Origin: Deltaproteobacteria bacterium
Lineage (GTDB): Bacteria > Desulfobacterota > Syntrophia > Syntrophales > JACQWR01
Length of the DNA stretch: 64,000 nucleotides
Assembly (NCBI GenBank): GCA_026388415.1
Contig: JAPLJV010000023.1
Span: 39,170-103,169, forward strand
Direction of reading: 5' to 3'
Part shown: positions 27,405-35,964 of the stretch, piece by piece
How positions within the stretch are numbered: position 1 is the stretch's first letter
How the letters are laid out: the number at the start of each line of letters is the position of its first letter
Position numbers and translations under genes: made by a program
The notes under the pieces: generated by a model
Databases searched by the model: none
Told to the model about the DNA's origin: nothing
Seen by the model: only the letters and a program-made list of their open reading frames with translations

Positions 27405-28487
27405 CTATCCGACCTCGTCATGATCCCGATGGGGAATTTTACTACCAGGTGACGATACCGCTTGTATGATTGACCTGAGTTCGTTAAGTTCAGTCAAAAG
27501 CTCTTCAGCTTCATCATGTGATAGGTCCTCGACTTTATCCTTTAATTCAACCTTCAGGTCTTGCATCTGCTTCAATAAACGTCGTGTCGGTGCACTTCTC
27601 CGGTTTGTGTCCCCGGTTGATGCACAAGATGATCTAAATAGCTCTTCTAACTCACTCTTCGACATTTTGTCTTTCAATGCTTTCCGGCTGATGGCATCAA
27701 AATCTGTATGGCCAATGTTGTTAGCCAGGACGTAACCGAAGGATTGTTTCAATTTGTTTTCCTCGATCGCTTGTCGAATATTTGCTGGGAGCTTTAATAG
27801 GCACAGATGGTTCCTGAGGGTGCTGGCTGAGCATTCGGTATCTTCCATAATTGACTTAACAGTTGCGTCAATTTTGTTCTGCTGCCTTGATTGTCTGTCA
27901 ACATTGTTGAACAACTTGATCATGTCATCGACCTCAAGTTCTGGTCTCAATGAATTAAGGCGTTTGTGGATTTCGATTGCAAAAGGTATTGCTTCATAAT
28001 CAGAGCGCTTAATGTTTTCGATAATAGGAAAAGCATCGGTGATTGATTCCGCCGGTTTTACCTCCGCACGTATCGTCTTGAGGCCAATTAACTTGCATGC
28101 AGCAATTCTCCGATTTCCAAAAACGGTTTTATACCTGTCTCCTTCTCGTTTGACATTGATCACTTGAAGAAGCCCGTTTTCATGGATAGATTTTGCAAGC
28201 TGTTTCATGGCCCTGTTATCTGGATTACACCTCCAAGTGTGTTCATTAAAATCGATCTCGCTAATGCGGATGTTCAGGTATTCCGGAGTTGTCGCATCAG
28301 CAGGACTTAATGAAGTAGCGGGATCAATTTTTCCTTCTTCGCTTGACTTTAGTGGACTCTTCGGTGAAGTGCTCTGCGGAGTCCGATTCGCTTGTGACTC
28401 ATTGCTTACCGGCACTCTATGGGTGTTGCTTGGTGCAGGTTGTGTAATCTTATTACTTGTTTGTGAACGCTGTCGATCCATGAACAT
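27405..28487 (-). CDS. ParB/Spo0J-like nuclease-domain protein
   Basis: About 360 residues from the ATG at 28487, which is preceded by AGGAGG. A low-complexity, Ser/Pro/Gln-rich N-terminus (about 80 residues) leads to a ParB N-terminal domain (LAKSIHENGLLQVINVKREG; GNRRIAACKLIGLKTIRAE) and a central HTH region (SASTLRNHLCLLKLPANIRQAIEENKL). A C-terminal charged coiled coil follows. Such proteins bind centromere-like sites in plasmid partition or regulate transcription. No ParA ATPase is visible in the element, so a role in plain partition is uncertain. Confidence 0.85.
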   Translation of the reverse strand: MFMDRQRSQTSNKITQPAPSNTHRVPVSNESQANRTPQSTSPKSPLKSSEEGKIDPATSLSPADATTPEYLNIRISEIDFNEHTWRCNPDNRAMKQLAKSIHENGLLQVINVKREGDRYKTVFGNRRIAACKLIGLKTIRAEVKPAESITDAFPIIENIKRSDYEAIPFAIEIHKRLNSLRPELEVDDMIKLFNNVDRQSRQQNKIDATVKSIMEDTECSASTLRNHLCLLKLPANIRQAIEENKLKQSFGYVLANNIGHTDFDAISRKALKDKMSKSELEELFRSSCASTGDTNRRSAPTRRLLKQMQDLKVELKDKVEDLSHDEAEELLTELNELRSIIQAVSSPGSKIPHRDHDEVG

Positions 28488-28599
28488 AATTTTACTACCT
28501 CCTATCTGAATTATTTGCTTTATAGAGAGCAAAATGGAGGCCAATAAATTATTTCAACATTTACTGATAGTTACAAATGATGTTTTGGAGGATTATGTA

Positions 28600-28653
28600 A
28601 TGGGAAGAGAATTTATCGTAGCGGGAAGAGTTTCAAGCAATTTGGGAAGATAA
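28600..28653 (+). CDS. Possible 17-residue micro-ORF with strong ribosome site
   Basis: MGREFIVAGRVSSNLGR is preceded by TTGGAGG at good spacing, on the plus strand between two minus-strand genes. Nothing else supports expression. Confidence 0.25.
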   Translation: MGREFIVAGRVSSNLGR

Positions 28654-28665
28654 GAAATTGCGCTA

Positions 28666-30144
28666 TTACTCATCTGTCCCTTGAGTCACTATTTCTGAAA
28701 ATACATCCATCGGTGTTTTTACTTCATAATTTATTTTTCCTGGATATTCATAATGGTAGTTCTTCTTGAAGTTATCAGGCGATAACTCCTTGTCTCCGAT
28801 GTGTAAATAATCAATGATCTTTTTTTTAGAACACTTGTAGTTCTGTGCAAGAACGACAATCTCATAAAATCTCAAACGCTTTTCTAAAATATCTTGACCA
28901 CGTTTCTCTTTTGCTTCATGATGTTTCTTCGATAGCTTCTTATGCAAAATGAATGGATCGCTCTCGCCACGTTTTCGCAAAATTTCCTCTATGGCCTGGG
29001 CATCGTTATGCTTTCTAAGCAAATTGATGTCATGATGATCTTCGTCAGAAAAACCGTAGTTTGATAGTCTTCCAAATTGATCATAGTACAGATCGGACTT
29101 TTCATCGGCATCACATTCATCCAAATAAGTTATGTCTTCTTCAATGAACTCTAAAGCCTCACCTAATAAATTTTCTGACTCCTTGAGTGTCGTCCGAATA
29201 GTCGTTAAAGTATCATACTCTAAATTTTCAATACTTCTTTTAAATTCCTCATGAATGTTGACATCTTTGTATATATTACTAATACCGTTGAGCGTTATAC
29301 TCTCCAACTTCTTAACGGTTTTTTTAGCCTCTTCCAGAATTTCAACATCGCCAATTATCTTGGGGAATTTTTGGAGCTTGCTGGAATTCAATTTTCTTAG
29401 TCGCAGTTTGACGATTTCCAGAATTTCATAGAAATCTTTTTTAATCAGAATCTGGAGCTCTCTAACACTTCCGGGAAAATCATAAAAATATAATAGAAAC
29501 TTTACTCGTGGATCTAATTTTATACCTAGTTCCTTTACATAATAGTTTAGCAAGCAAATTAGATCACCGGGATATTTCAACGGATTTTGTGTTCGTATCA
29601 CCTGAGAACTAATACGATCATAAAGGTCTGCCCGAAATTCTCCTTTCTCGATCTTGTCTTCTAAGTCTATGTTCGTAGCGGCAATTATTTTAACATTGGC
29701 CTGCTTTGGCTTATGCTCCTCCCCCACTCTTGCATAAGACTTATCATTTAAAAACCGTAGAAACTTTGCTTGATGAAAAAGAGACAAGTCCCCTATCTCA
29801 TCAAGAAAAACTGTACCATTTTTTACGTTACCTATGATTCCGCCGCTTTCAACTGCCCCGGTGAAAGCACCCTTCTTGATTCCGAAGAAAATACTTTCAA
29901 AAAGTTGCTCAGGAATCCCCGCACAATTAGCCGCAATAAACGGTTCTTGTTTCCATTCGCTTTGAAAATGTATATTCTGTGCGATATTTTCCTTACCAGA
30001 ACCTCTTGGACCTAATATTAAAACAGTATCATCCTTTTCCTGAGCTGCTTTTGTTATTAATTCTCGGAGCCGGTTCATAGAATCTGACACACCAATAATC
30101 CGATATTTGTCATACATGCTTTTGGGCGACGCTGATTCAGCCAT
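28666..30144 (-). CDS. Sigma-54-activator-type AAA+ protein of the element
   Basis: About 492 residues from the ATG at 30144 (AAGGAG upstream). The AAA+ domain at the N-terminus has Walker A LGPRGSGKENIAQNIH, the sigma-54 contact loop GAFTGA and Walker B GTVFLDEIGDLS. There is no N-terminal sensor domain. The C-terminal 290 residues are charged and lack an obvious FIS-type HTH, although SKKKIIDYLHI could belong to a helix-turn-helix. It may activate element genes from sigma-54 promoters; the target is unknown. Confidence 0.88.
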   Translation of the reverse strand: MAESASPKSMYDKYRIIGVSDSMNRLRELITKAAQEKDDTVLILGPRGSGKENIAQNIHFQSEWKQEPFIAANCAGIPEQLFESIFFGIKKGAFTGAVESGGIIGNVKNGTVFLDEIGDLSLFHQAKFLRFLNDKSYARVGEEHKPKQANVKIIAATNIDLEDKIEKGEFRADLYDRISSQVIRTQNPLKYPGDLICLLNYYVKELGIKLDPRVKFLLYFYDFPGSVRELQILIKKDFYEILEIVKLRLRKLNSSKLQKFPKIIGDVEILEEAKKTVKKLESITLNGISNIYKDVNIHEEFKRSIENLEYDTLTTIRTTLKESENLLGEALEFIEEDITYLDECDADEKSDLYYDQFGRLSNYGFSDEDHHDINLLRKHNDAQAIEEILRKRGESDPFILHKKLSKKHHEAKEKRGQDILEKRLRFYEIVVLAQNYKCSKKKIIDYLHIGDKELSPDNFKKNYHYEYPGKINYEVKTPMDVFSEIVTQGTDE

Positions 30145-30286
30145 GAGAATTCTCCTTATTCTAACCATATGATATCAGTTTTATTGGTAAGTGAAAATAT
30201 AATGTTTTGTCGAGGATGAATAGTGCGTTTATAGTATTGCCGGGGGCAACGCCATAAACCATATATTCTATTTTAAAGGAGATTAT

Positions 30287-30454
30287 ATGATAAGAAAAAG
30301 GAAATACAAGAGTTATCCTGCGTTGTTCGTATCAGAGCAGAGGGAAAATGAAAAGTACGACGCCCCGGAAAAGTCAACGCAACATAGCAAAAGGGCCAAG
30401 GGCAACGATGGCCTTAAATTCTCTGCCAAGGCGAGAAAAACTAAGAAAACGTGA
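30287..30454 (+). CDS. Small basic protein
   Basis: 55 residues with an AAAGGAG ribosome site. Very rich in Lys/Arg (starts MIRKRKYKSYPALFVSEQ, ends KARKTKKT). It could bind nucleic acid. It is divergent from the sigma-54-activator gene. No family recognised. Confidence 0.55.
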   Translation: MIRKRKYKSYPALFVSEQRENEKYDAPEKSTQHSKRAKGNDGLKFSAKARKTKKT

Positions 30455-31116
30455 CCTATCTCCTGGTGGTTGATCTATTCATTCTGCTTAAAACCAAAAA
30501 GGGGCAAAATCCTTACGTTTAAACGCCCTATCCCTGCACTCAAACCACCCTGTTGAGCCGTCAAAACACCCCCGAAATATTCACCATGTACTAACTACGG
30601 CAAAATCAGTCCACGAAGGGAAATCCAGCTTTTTCCGTCAAATCCTGAAATTATTAGCCTGAAGATTGGCGGTATTTCGGCAAATTAATTGATCCGGGAT
30701 GACGGTCTAAGCACTCGAAATAACAGGACTAAAAAAGTGATTTAAGAAAATGTATGAAATCGTAAAAATACTGTGTTTTAAGGTATTGTCGGCTATTTCA
30801 GTATGCGGAGCGGTTGGATACGGTGCTATGCTTAGGAACTTCACTAATGCTTTTGCTCATCGGCTAAATTCACATGCTTCGATTCGTAAGGTGGAAAAAG
30901 CACATACAAAAGGCATCACCATCTCTACACGCTTCTATATATAGCTTGATCGGGTGAGATGTAATGCCTGGCCGATTTGTTGCGGAACAGGTGACCGATA
31001 TGAAAAGTAATATCCATTGAATATATTTTCTTGATTTATTCATTACTTGCGCTTATAAAGCTAAAATTCAGATGATCCCTCTAAAATTTATATTCTAAGA
31101 TATAGAGGAAGAAGTT
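30455..31116. other. Gene-poor stretch of about 660 bp
   Basis: Only a weak 64-codon frame (30750-30944, starting MYEIVKILCFKVL, with a hydrophobic segment and no good ribosome site) is present. I see no repeats, tRNA or strong promoter. The right end must hold the promoter for the secreted-protein/hxs region. Confidence 0.4.
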
Positions 31117-31689
31117 GTGAAAAGAAAGTCAATTATCTTTCTTAGTTTAGTCTTGTTATCCTTTATTGTTCTCGGGCATATCGTTGAGGCTAGGGGCAGA
31201 AGTTCGGGGGGAAGCGTCAGCGTTCGTGGCCATACTCGAAAAGATGGTACATATGTTGCGCCACATATGCGTTCAGCGCCTGACGGCAATTTTTATAATA
31301 ATTGGAGTACTAAAGGTAATATAAATCCTTATACTGGTGCAGAAGGGACGAGAGTAACTCCACCGAATTCATATAAAAATTCTGATGGGGTGATGTCACC
31401 GTCAGAAACTATAAATTATAATACAGAATCAGGTGGTAATCTCAATGAAACCAGTAGCTCCAATTATCTTGATAAAAGTAAGAGAGGAGATATTGAGAGA
31501 GCTCGATATTGGAAAGATAAAGGTTATGACTTTGATCCAAATCGTATGAGTTCTTACTCGATGGACAATAAAGTGAAAGATATTGAGAGAGCTCGATATT
31601 GGAAAGATAAAGGTTATGACTTTGATCCAAATCGTATGACCTCCTACTCGATGGATCAAGAAGCGAGGAGGAATATTAATCCGAAGTAA
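31117..31689 (+). CDS. Secreted repeat protein next to hxs genes
   Basis: 190 residues from a GTG preceded by GAGGAAG. A signal peptide (KRKSIIFLSLVLLSFIVLG, cleavage near EA-RG) is followed by a widespread secreted motif, VRGHTRKDGTYVAPHMRSAP with NNWSTKGNINPYTG. The C-terminal part carries two near-identical copies of a unit starting DIERARYWKDKGYDFDPNRM. Function unknown. It lies 61 bp upstream of hxsD in the same orientation and may belong to the same operon. Confidence 0.78.
   Translation: MKRKSIIFLSLVLLSFIVLGHIVEARGRSSGGSVSVRGHTRKDGTYVAPHMRSAPDGNFYNNWSTKGNINPYTGAEGTRVTPPNSYKNSDGVMSPSETINYNTESGGNLNETSSSNYLDKSKRGDIERARYWKDKGYDFDPNRMSSYSMDNKVKDIERARYWKDKGYDFDPNRMTSYSMDQEARRNINPK
31489..31639 (+). 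repeat. Intragenic 90-bp-period direct repeat
   Basis: 61 bp are identical between 31489-31549 and 31579-31639, encoding two copies of a YWKDKGYDFDPNRM-containing unit. The lack of synonymous differences suggests a recent duplication. Confidence 0.85.
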
Positions 31690-31750
31690 AGATTGTGATG
31701 ATAAATATATTTAGCCGATAATGCTCGTGTCACAACAGACGAGGTAACGT

Positions 31751-32095
31751 ATGCAAACAATATCAGATTTTATCTGTGATTCCGGTTCTGGTCGGGGCAA
31801 TATAACAGTCAGCACCAGTGTATACAATCTCGAAGTTATCCGCTCAGCTTCTTATCAATTTACAGGAAGCTACCATGTCCTAATAACGCCGAATACTGAC
31901 AATTCAGTGACAGTTATCTTTGAGGCGAAGGACAAAGCCAAAGATGTCAGTGAAGACCTAAAAGATTTTGTAAACACTCTCATAGACCATCAGGTCAGAC
32001 TACAGCTCGATAAGGCAGATGGCAAGATACGTGACTTGATTGTCGCCCATGCCTTTTCACCTCTTGACCTCAATAAGGAAATAGGATCTCTGTGA
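31751..32095 (+). CDS. hxsD: His-Xaa-Ser system protein HxsD
   Basis: 114 residues with a GAGGT ribosome site. It matches the small HxsD family: an N-terminal STSVYNLEVIRSASYQFTG strand-helix, a beta-rich middle and a C-terminal VRDLI-type motif (KIRDLIVAHAFSPLDL). In hxs loci this small protein accompanies the two radical SAM enzymes and may present or recognise the precursor; its function is not established. It overlaps hxsB by 4 bp (GTGA). Confidence 0.82.
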   Translation: MQTISDFICDSGSGRGNITVSTSVYNLEVIRSASYQFTGSYHVLITPNTDNSVTVIFEAKDKAKDVSEDLKDFVNTLIDHQVRLQLDKADGKIRDLIVAHAFSPLDLNKEIGSL

Positions 32096-33555
32096 GCGAC
32101 CAACAACAGCAATTACTTCCTTTCCAGTTCTCTCGCTTTGATAGCGATGACTACTTACTCGTCAATGAAAGCGGCGAATACATATTCCTCAGCAGGGACG
32201 ATTTCCACAAGTTTATAAATGGCGACTTGACTCATGATTCTCCCTCTTACTACGACCTAAAGAGCCGACATTTCCTTAATACGGAACATCTACCTGAAAC
32301 TCTGGAACTTATTTCGGCTAAGTACAGAACTCGGAAGAAATTTATCTCCGATTTCACAAGCCTTCATATGATGGTTATCACTCTTAAGTGCTGTAATGAT
32401 TGTTCATACTGTCAGGTCAGCGCCGAAGGGGACGATGCGAAGGGCTTCGACATGTCACCCGAAGTGGCTCGCCGTGTTGTTGACTATATCTTCAAATCTC
32501 CTTCCCCTTTGATAAAAATAGAGTTTCAGGGCGGTGAGCCTACCCTTAACTGGGAGACGCTTAAAGAGACTGTCCTTTATGCAAAGAAGGTTAACAAGAA
32601 ATACCAGAAGCATCTTGATTTCGTCGTCTGTACCAACCTCGTAAAGGTTGACAGGCAGCAGCTAATGTTCTTTAAAGAACATAGCATACATATATCTACC
32701 TCTCTTGATGGCCCCCGTGACCTTCACGACAAGAACCGGATACTGAGAAGCGGTGGCGGTACCTACGATACTGTTATCAAGAACCTTCACAATGCCTTCG
32801 ACATCCTTCTTCGTGGCCAGGTGAATGCCCTCATGACAACCACTATAGATAATATCGACCACTTGCAGGAGGTTATCGCTGAGTATGTCCAGCTTGGCTT
32901 CAATGGGATATTCATCAGGTCACTCAATCCTTATGGATTAGCTGCCAAAAACTCGGAGCACATAGTGTATACGGTAGAACATTTTGTCGAGAATTTTGAA
33001 AAAGCGCTTAATTTCATTATCCAACTTAATCTTAACGGCACAAGGTTCGTAGAGTTCTACACGAACCTTCTGCTTACCCGTATCCTGACACCCTTTTCCA
33101 CAGGGTTTGTCGATCTCCAGTCTCCATCAGGTGCTGGCATTTCAGGCGCGATTTATGACTACAATGGAGATGTTTTCCCCGCCGATGAAGCGCGTATGCT
33201 CGCCAGAATGGGCAACCGCCGTTTCTGCCTTGGAAATGTTTTCAAAGATTCCTATGAAAGCATTTTTGGGGGGAATCTACTCCGCGAGATTGTCAGAAAG
33301 TCATGCGTTGAGGTCATGCCTTATTGCAGCTCTTGCGTTTACCGCACCTACTGCGGTTCCGACCCTGTACGCAACTATCTTGAGACAGGCGACCTTATTG
33401 GCAAACGTCCGGACAACGATTTCTGCAAGAAAAACAAGCTAATCTTCGATATGCTGTTTAAGAAACTGAAGCACAACGATCTTGCTGAAATGGATGTATT
33501 CTGGTCATGGATTTCTTGCCGGAGTTTAAAGGAAGTGCGCGGTGAAGAAGCATGA
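32092..33555 (+). CDS. hxsB: His-Xaa-Ser system radical SAM maturase HxsB
   Basis: 487 residues from a GTG. Radical SAM cluster motif CCNDCSYC (CX3CX2C) is at about residue 100, EFQGGEPTLNW is the SAM-binding GGE motif, and STSLDGPRDLHD is a typical peptide-modifying radical SAM strand. The C-terminus has a SPASM-type cysteine set (CVEVMPYCSSCVYRTYCGSDP). These features mark an RiPP-type peptide maturase, predicted to modify the His-Xaa-Ser repeat protein. It overlaps hxsD and hxsC by 4 bp each. Confidence 0.9.
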   Translation: MSDQQQQLLPFQFSRFDSDDYLLVNESGEYIFLSRDDFHKFINGDLTHDSPSYYDLKSRHFLNTEHLPETLELISAKYRTRKKFISDFTSLHMMVITLKCCNDCSYCQVSAEGDDAKGFDMSPEVARRVVDYIFKSPSPLIKIEFQGGEPTLNWETLKETVLYAKKVNKKYQKHLDFVVCTNLVKVDRQQLMFFKEHSIHISTSLDGPRDLHDKNRILRSGGGTYDTVIKNLHNAFDILLRGQVNALMTTTIDNIDHLQEVIAEYVQLGFNGIFIRSLNPYGLAAKNSEHIVYTVEHFVENFEKALNFIIQLNLNGTRFVEFYTNLLLTRILTPFSTGFVDLQSPSGAGISGAIYDYNGDVFPADEARMLARMGNRRFCLGNVFKDSYESIFGGNLLREIVRKSCVEVMPYCSSCVYRTYCGSDPVRNYLETGDLIGKRPDNDFCKKNKLIFDMLFKKLKHNDLAEMDVFWSWISCRSLKEVRGEEA

Positions 33556-34676
33556 AACAATTTAAAGGGATAGCCGAGAACATAGAGACTCCAATTCTTG
33601 GATTGGTGACACGCAACCCGCTATCACTGTCGAGGTTTAAAAGCGTGCTTGTCACTGACGAAATCTCGTTATTGTCAAGGGGTTTTGCAGGACTCATAGC
33701 GAAAGATTTTGGTAAGAATAATAGCTCGTTACCAAAAGCCAAAGTTACTGAAGAAGTTACAGACAAACTGGAGGAGGGGGATTGTGTTCTTATTGATACC
33801 GACGGCACCATAACTGTTGTCTGGGGGAAAAAAGCCCCAATGAATCCGCTCCTTCTGACAGAGGTGTGTGATTGCCGTTGTCTTATGTGTCCACAACCAC
33901 CGAAAGCACACGATAGAACTCTAACGGAGACAAGCAAGAGAATTCTTAATCTTGTCAAAATCGAAAGCAATCAAACTATATGTTTGACTGGTGGTGAACC
34001 TACCCTACTGCAAGAAGATTTCTTCGACATCCTTGGGGTGATCAACAAAAAACATCCGAAATCAACCGTTATGCTTCTCACAAACGGCAAGTCATTCGCC
34101 AACTTTGAATTCACAAAACGTTTTATATCCGCAAGACCACAGGATTTTCTTACCTGTGTTTCTTTACACAGCGATGTAGACGAGATACATGACCGGATTG
34201 TAGGCGTAAAAGACAGTTTTTATAAAACAGCAATGGGCCTCCAGAACCTTGCCCGTTTCCGGGAGAGGATTGAAATCCGCGTAGTTGTCAGCAGTATTAA
34301 CGCTCACCGCCTTGAATCCATTGCAACCTTCATTTACCGGAACTTTCCCTTCATCAAACACTGCGCCTTCATGGGGATGGAGATAACCGGACTTGCTCGC
34401 GATAATTATGGAACTGTTTGGATTGACCCATATGAATACCGCGACGAGCTTTCACGGGCGATTAAAGTGTTGAGCCGTGCGGACGTGAACGTTTCTATCT
34501 ATAACATCCCGCTATGCCTCGTTGAACCGAAGTCACGGAGTTTCGCAAGGCAGTCAATTTCTGGATGGAAAAATGATTACCTCTCAATATGTGATGGGTG
34601 CTCAGTTAAATCAAGATGCTGTGGTATTTTCACAACCTCCGGATTGCATCAAAGTCTTTACATTTTCCCGCAATAA
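33552..34676 (+). CDS. hxsC: His-Xaa-Ser system radical SAM maturase HxsC
   Basis: 374 residues. The cluster motif is in CDCRCLMCPQPP, the GGE motif in ICLTGGEPTLLQ, and LTCVSLHSDVDEIHD lies on the barrel. An N-terminal extension of about 110 residues precedes the radical SAM domain, as in HxsC. It acts with HxsB on the HxsA precursor by family inference; the chemistry is unknown. It ends 200 bp before hxsA. Confidence 0.9.
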   Translation: MKQFKGIAENIETPILGLVTRNPLSLSRFKSVLVTDEISLLSRGFAGLIAKDFGKNNSSLPKAKVTEEVTDKLEEGDCVLIDTDGTITVVWGKKAPMNPLLLTEVCDCRCLMCPQPPKAHDRTLTETSKRILNLVKIESNQTICLTGGEPTLLQEDFFDILGVINKKHPKSTVMLLTNGKSFANFEFTKRFISARPQDFLTCVSLHSDVDEIHDRIVGVKDSFYKTAMGLQNLARFRERIEIRVVVSSINAHRLESIATFIYRNFPFIKHCAFMGMEITGLARDNYGTVWIDPYEYRDELSRAIKVLSRADVNVSIYNIPLCLVEPKSRSFARQSISGWKNDYLSICDGCSVKSRCCGIFTTSGLHQSLYIFPQ

Positions 34677-34876
34677 CATTGAGGGTACGAGAGGGGGCAA
34701 ATCTGGCGAACGGTGATGGTTTCAGTTTTATGGGGTTAATTTGATTGCATTTGATAATAAATGAAAATAGTTCTTGCTTTTTGAAATTATCAAGAGTATG
34801 CTATCATTTACCATAAATGGTTTTTATAAATATCAAGCCTTAAAGCTGGCTATTTGAAGATAATGGAGGTTATTGT

Positions 34877-35116
34877 ATGAAAGGTCTGTTCAGTAAGGTA
34901 ATGGTCGTTATTGCAGGCGCTGTCGCTCTTTTCGGCTTCTCGGTAGCCAATGTAAAGGCATCAGTATCGGATATTAGTGGCAAATCAGCACTTTATCTGG
35001 AGCACGGAAAGTACATTAGCAGTGACATAGCTAACGCAAGTTGGCATTCGAGTCACGCGAGCCATGAGAGCCATGCGAGCCATGCGAGCCATGTTTCACA
35101 CGGCTCGGGGTATTAG
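34877..35116 (+). CDS. hxsA: His-Xaa-Ser repeat peptide HxsA (precursor)
   Basis: 79 residues, RBS TGGAGG. A signal peptide (LFSKVMVVIAGAVALFGFS, cleavage near VKA-SV) and a spacer (DISGKSALYLEHGKYISSD) lead to a C-terminal tail with seven consecutive His-Xaa-Ser triplets within HSSHASHESHASHASHVS and the following HGS. This is the predicted substrate of HxsB/HxsC. The repeat DNA has 9-bp periodicity, GAGCCATGC-like. Confidence 0.9.
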   Translation: MKGLFSKVMVVIAGAVALFGFSVANVKASVSDISGKSALYLEHGKYISSDIANASWHSSHASHESHASHASHVSHGSGY

Positions 35117-35161
35117 AAAGACCAGAACATTCGCTTTTGTTTACATCTATAGTAACAGTCG

Positions 35162-35199
35162 AAGGCTCCTGTCCGCAAGATGGGGGCCTTTTGTGTTTC
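35162..35199 (+). terminator. Intrinsic terminator after hxsA
   Basis: AAGGCTCC pairs with GGGGCCTT (one G-U pair), followed by TTTGTGTTT. It closes the hxs transcript. Confidence 0.75.
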
Positions 35200-35274
35200 A
35201 TGGAGCTTGATTAGCTTAGAACCCTGACAATTAGAGAAAACTTTTTAAAATACGCATTCACTCAGAAGGATAAA

Positions 35275-35547
35275 ATGAAAGTCTTCGTTACAGTCCTAGC
35301 TATTGCGGTATTAATATTAACGGCTTATTCTGCACAGGCAAGCTCAGTTGATGTATCCGGATATACCGATAAGGGCGTTTACGTGCATGGTGATTTGGAC
35401 ATAAACTCTGATGGCTCTGTAGATGGGTATGTGTACACAGATCACGGAAAATCAATTCATGTGGAGGGAGAAATAGAGAGTGGCGGCACTGTGGAGATTG
35501 ACAACGATAGCTGGGGCGGTGGAGGTTATGACCTTGACATAGATTGA
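35275..35547 (+). CDS. Secreted acidic protein related in layout to HxsA
   Basis: 90 residues. Signal peptide (VFVTVLAIAVLILTAYSAQA) followed by a beta-rich acidic region rich in Gly and Asp, ending GGGGYDLDID. After the signal it shows SSVDVSGYTDKGVYVHG, which resembles SVSDISGKSALYLEHG of HxsA, suggesting shared ancestry or a shared recognition segment. It has no His-Xaa-Ser tail. RBS AAGGA. It could be a second client of the locus; this is inference. Confidence 0.72.
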   Translation: MKVFVTVLAIAVLILTAYSAQASSVDVSGYTDKGVYVHGDLDINSDGSVDGYVYTDHGKSIHVEGEIESGGTVEIDNDSWGGGGYDLDID

Positions 35548-35571
35548 TCAATATTTCCATAGGAGGTGGTT

Positions 35572-35964
35572 ATGCTTAAAAGAAGAATTACTATCATTTT
35601 TTTGGTTTTAATTTTTATTGCTTCCTCTGCTCTCGCTGCTGATTTTTGGGCTTCAAAGAACTCTAAAATATATCATTATCCCACGTGCAAATGGGCACAA
35701 AAAATTAACTCTCAAAACTTGGTAAAATTTGTGACTCCGGAAGATGCCATAAAAGCCGGTTACCGTGCATGCAAAGTGTGCAAGCCACCAGAAAGTTCAA
35801 AAGCAGATCTTGTGAACGGAAAGGTGACATTTGCTAAACTGAAAATAGGTGGCGAGGTTGAACGAAGTGGCTGTTGTTCATGGCATAGCGGTGTGTGCGG
35901 ATGCCAAGGTGGTCGCGCTCTCTGCTGTGATGGAACCCTGAGTCCATCATGTGGCTGTGATTAG
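35572..35964 (+). CDS. Secreted Ada-like metal-binding protein with Cys-rich tail
   Basis: About 130 residues from the ATG at 35572 (AGGAGG with 5-nt spacing). The signal peptide (IIFLVLIFIASSALAA) is followed by an Ada/thermonuclease-tail-like module (ASKNSKIYHYPTCKWAQKI ... TPEDAIKAGYRACKVCKPP) expected to bind zinc through its cysteines. The C-terminus has a second cysteine-rich motif (CCSWHSGVCGCQGGRALCC, then CGC). It is 24 bp downstream of the previous secreted protein. Function unknown. Confidence 0.75.
   Translation: MLKRRITIIFLVLIFIASSALAADFWASKNSKIYHYPTCKWAQKINSQNLVKFVTPEDAIKAGYRACKVCKPPESSKADLVNGKVTFAKLKIGGEVERSGCCSWHSGVCGCQGGRALCCDGTLSPSCGCD

Noticed and set aside
34999..35101. 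9-bp repeats in the hxsA tail considered as a CRISPR-like or minisatellite array
   Set aside because: The repeats encode His-Xaa-Ser triplets in frame behind a signal peptide, which explains them fully.
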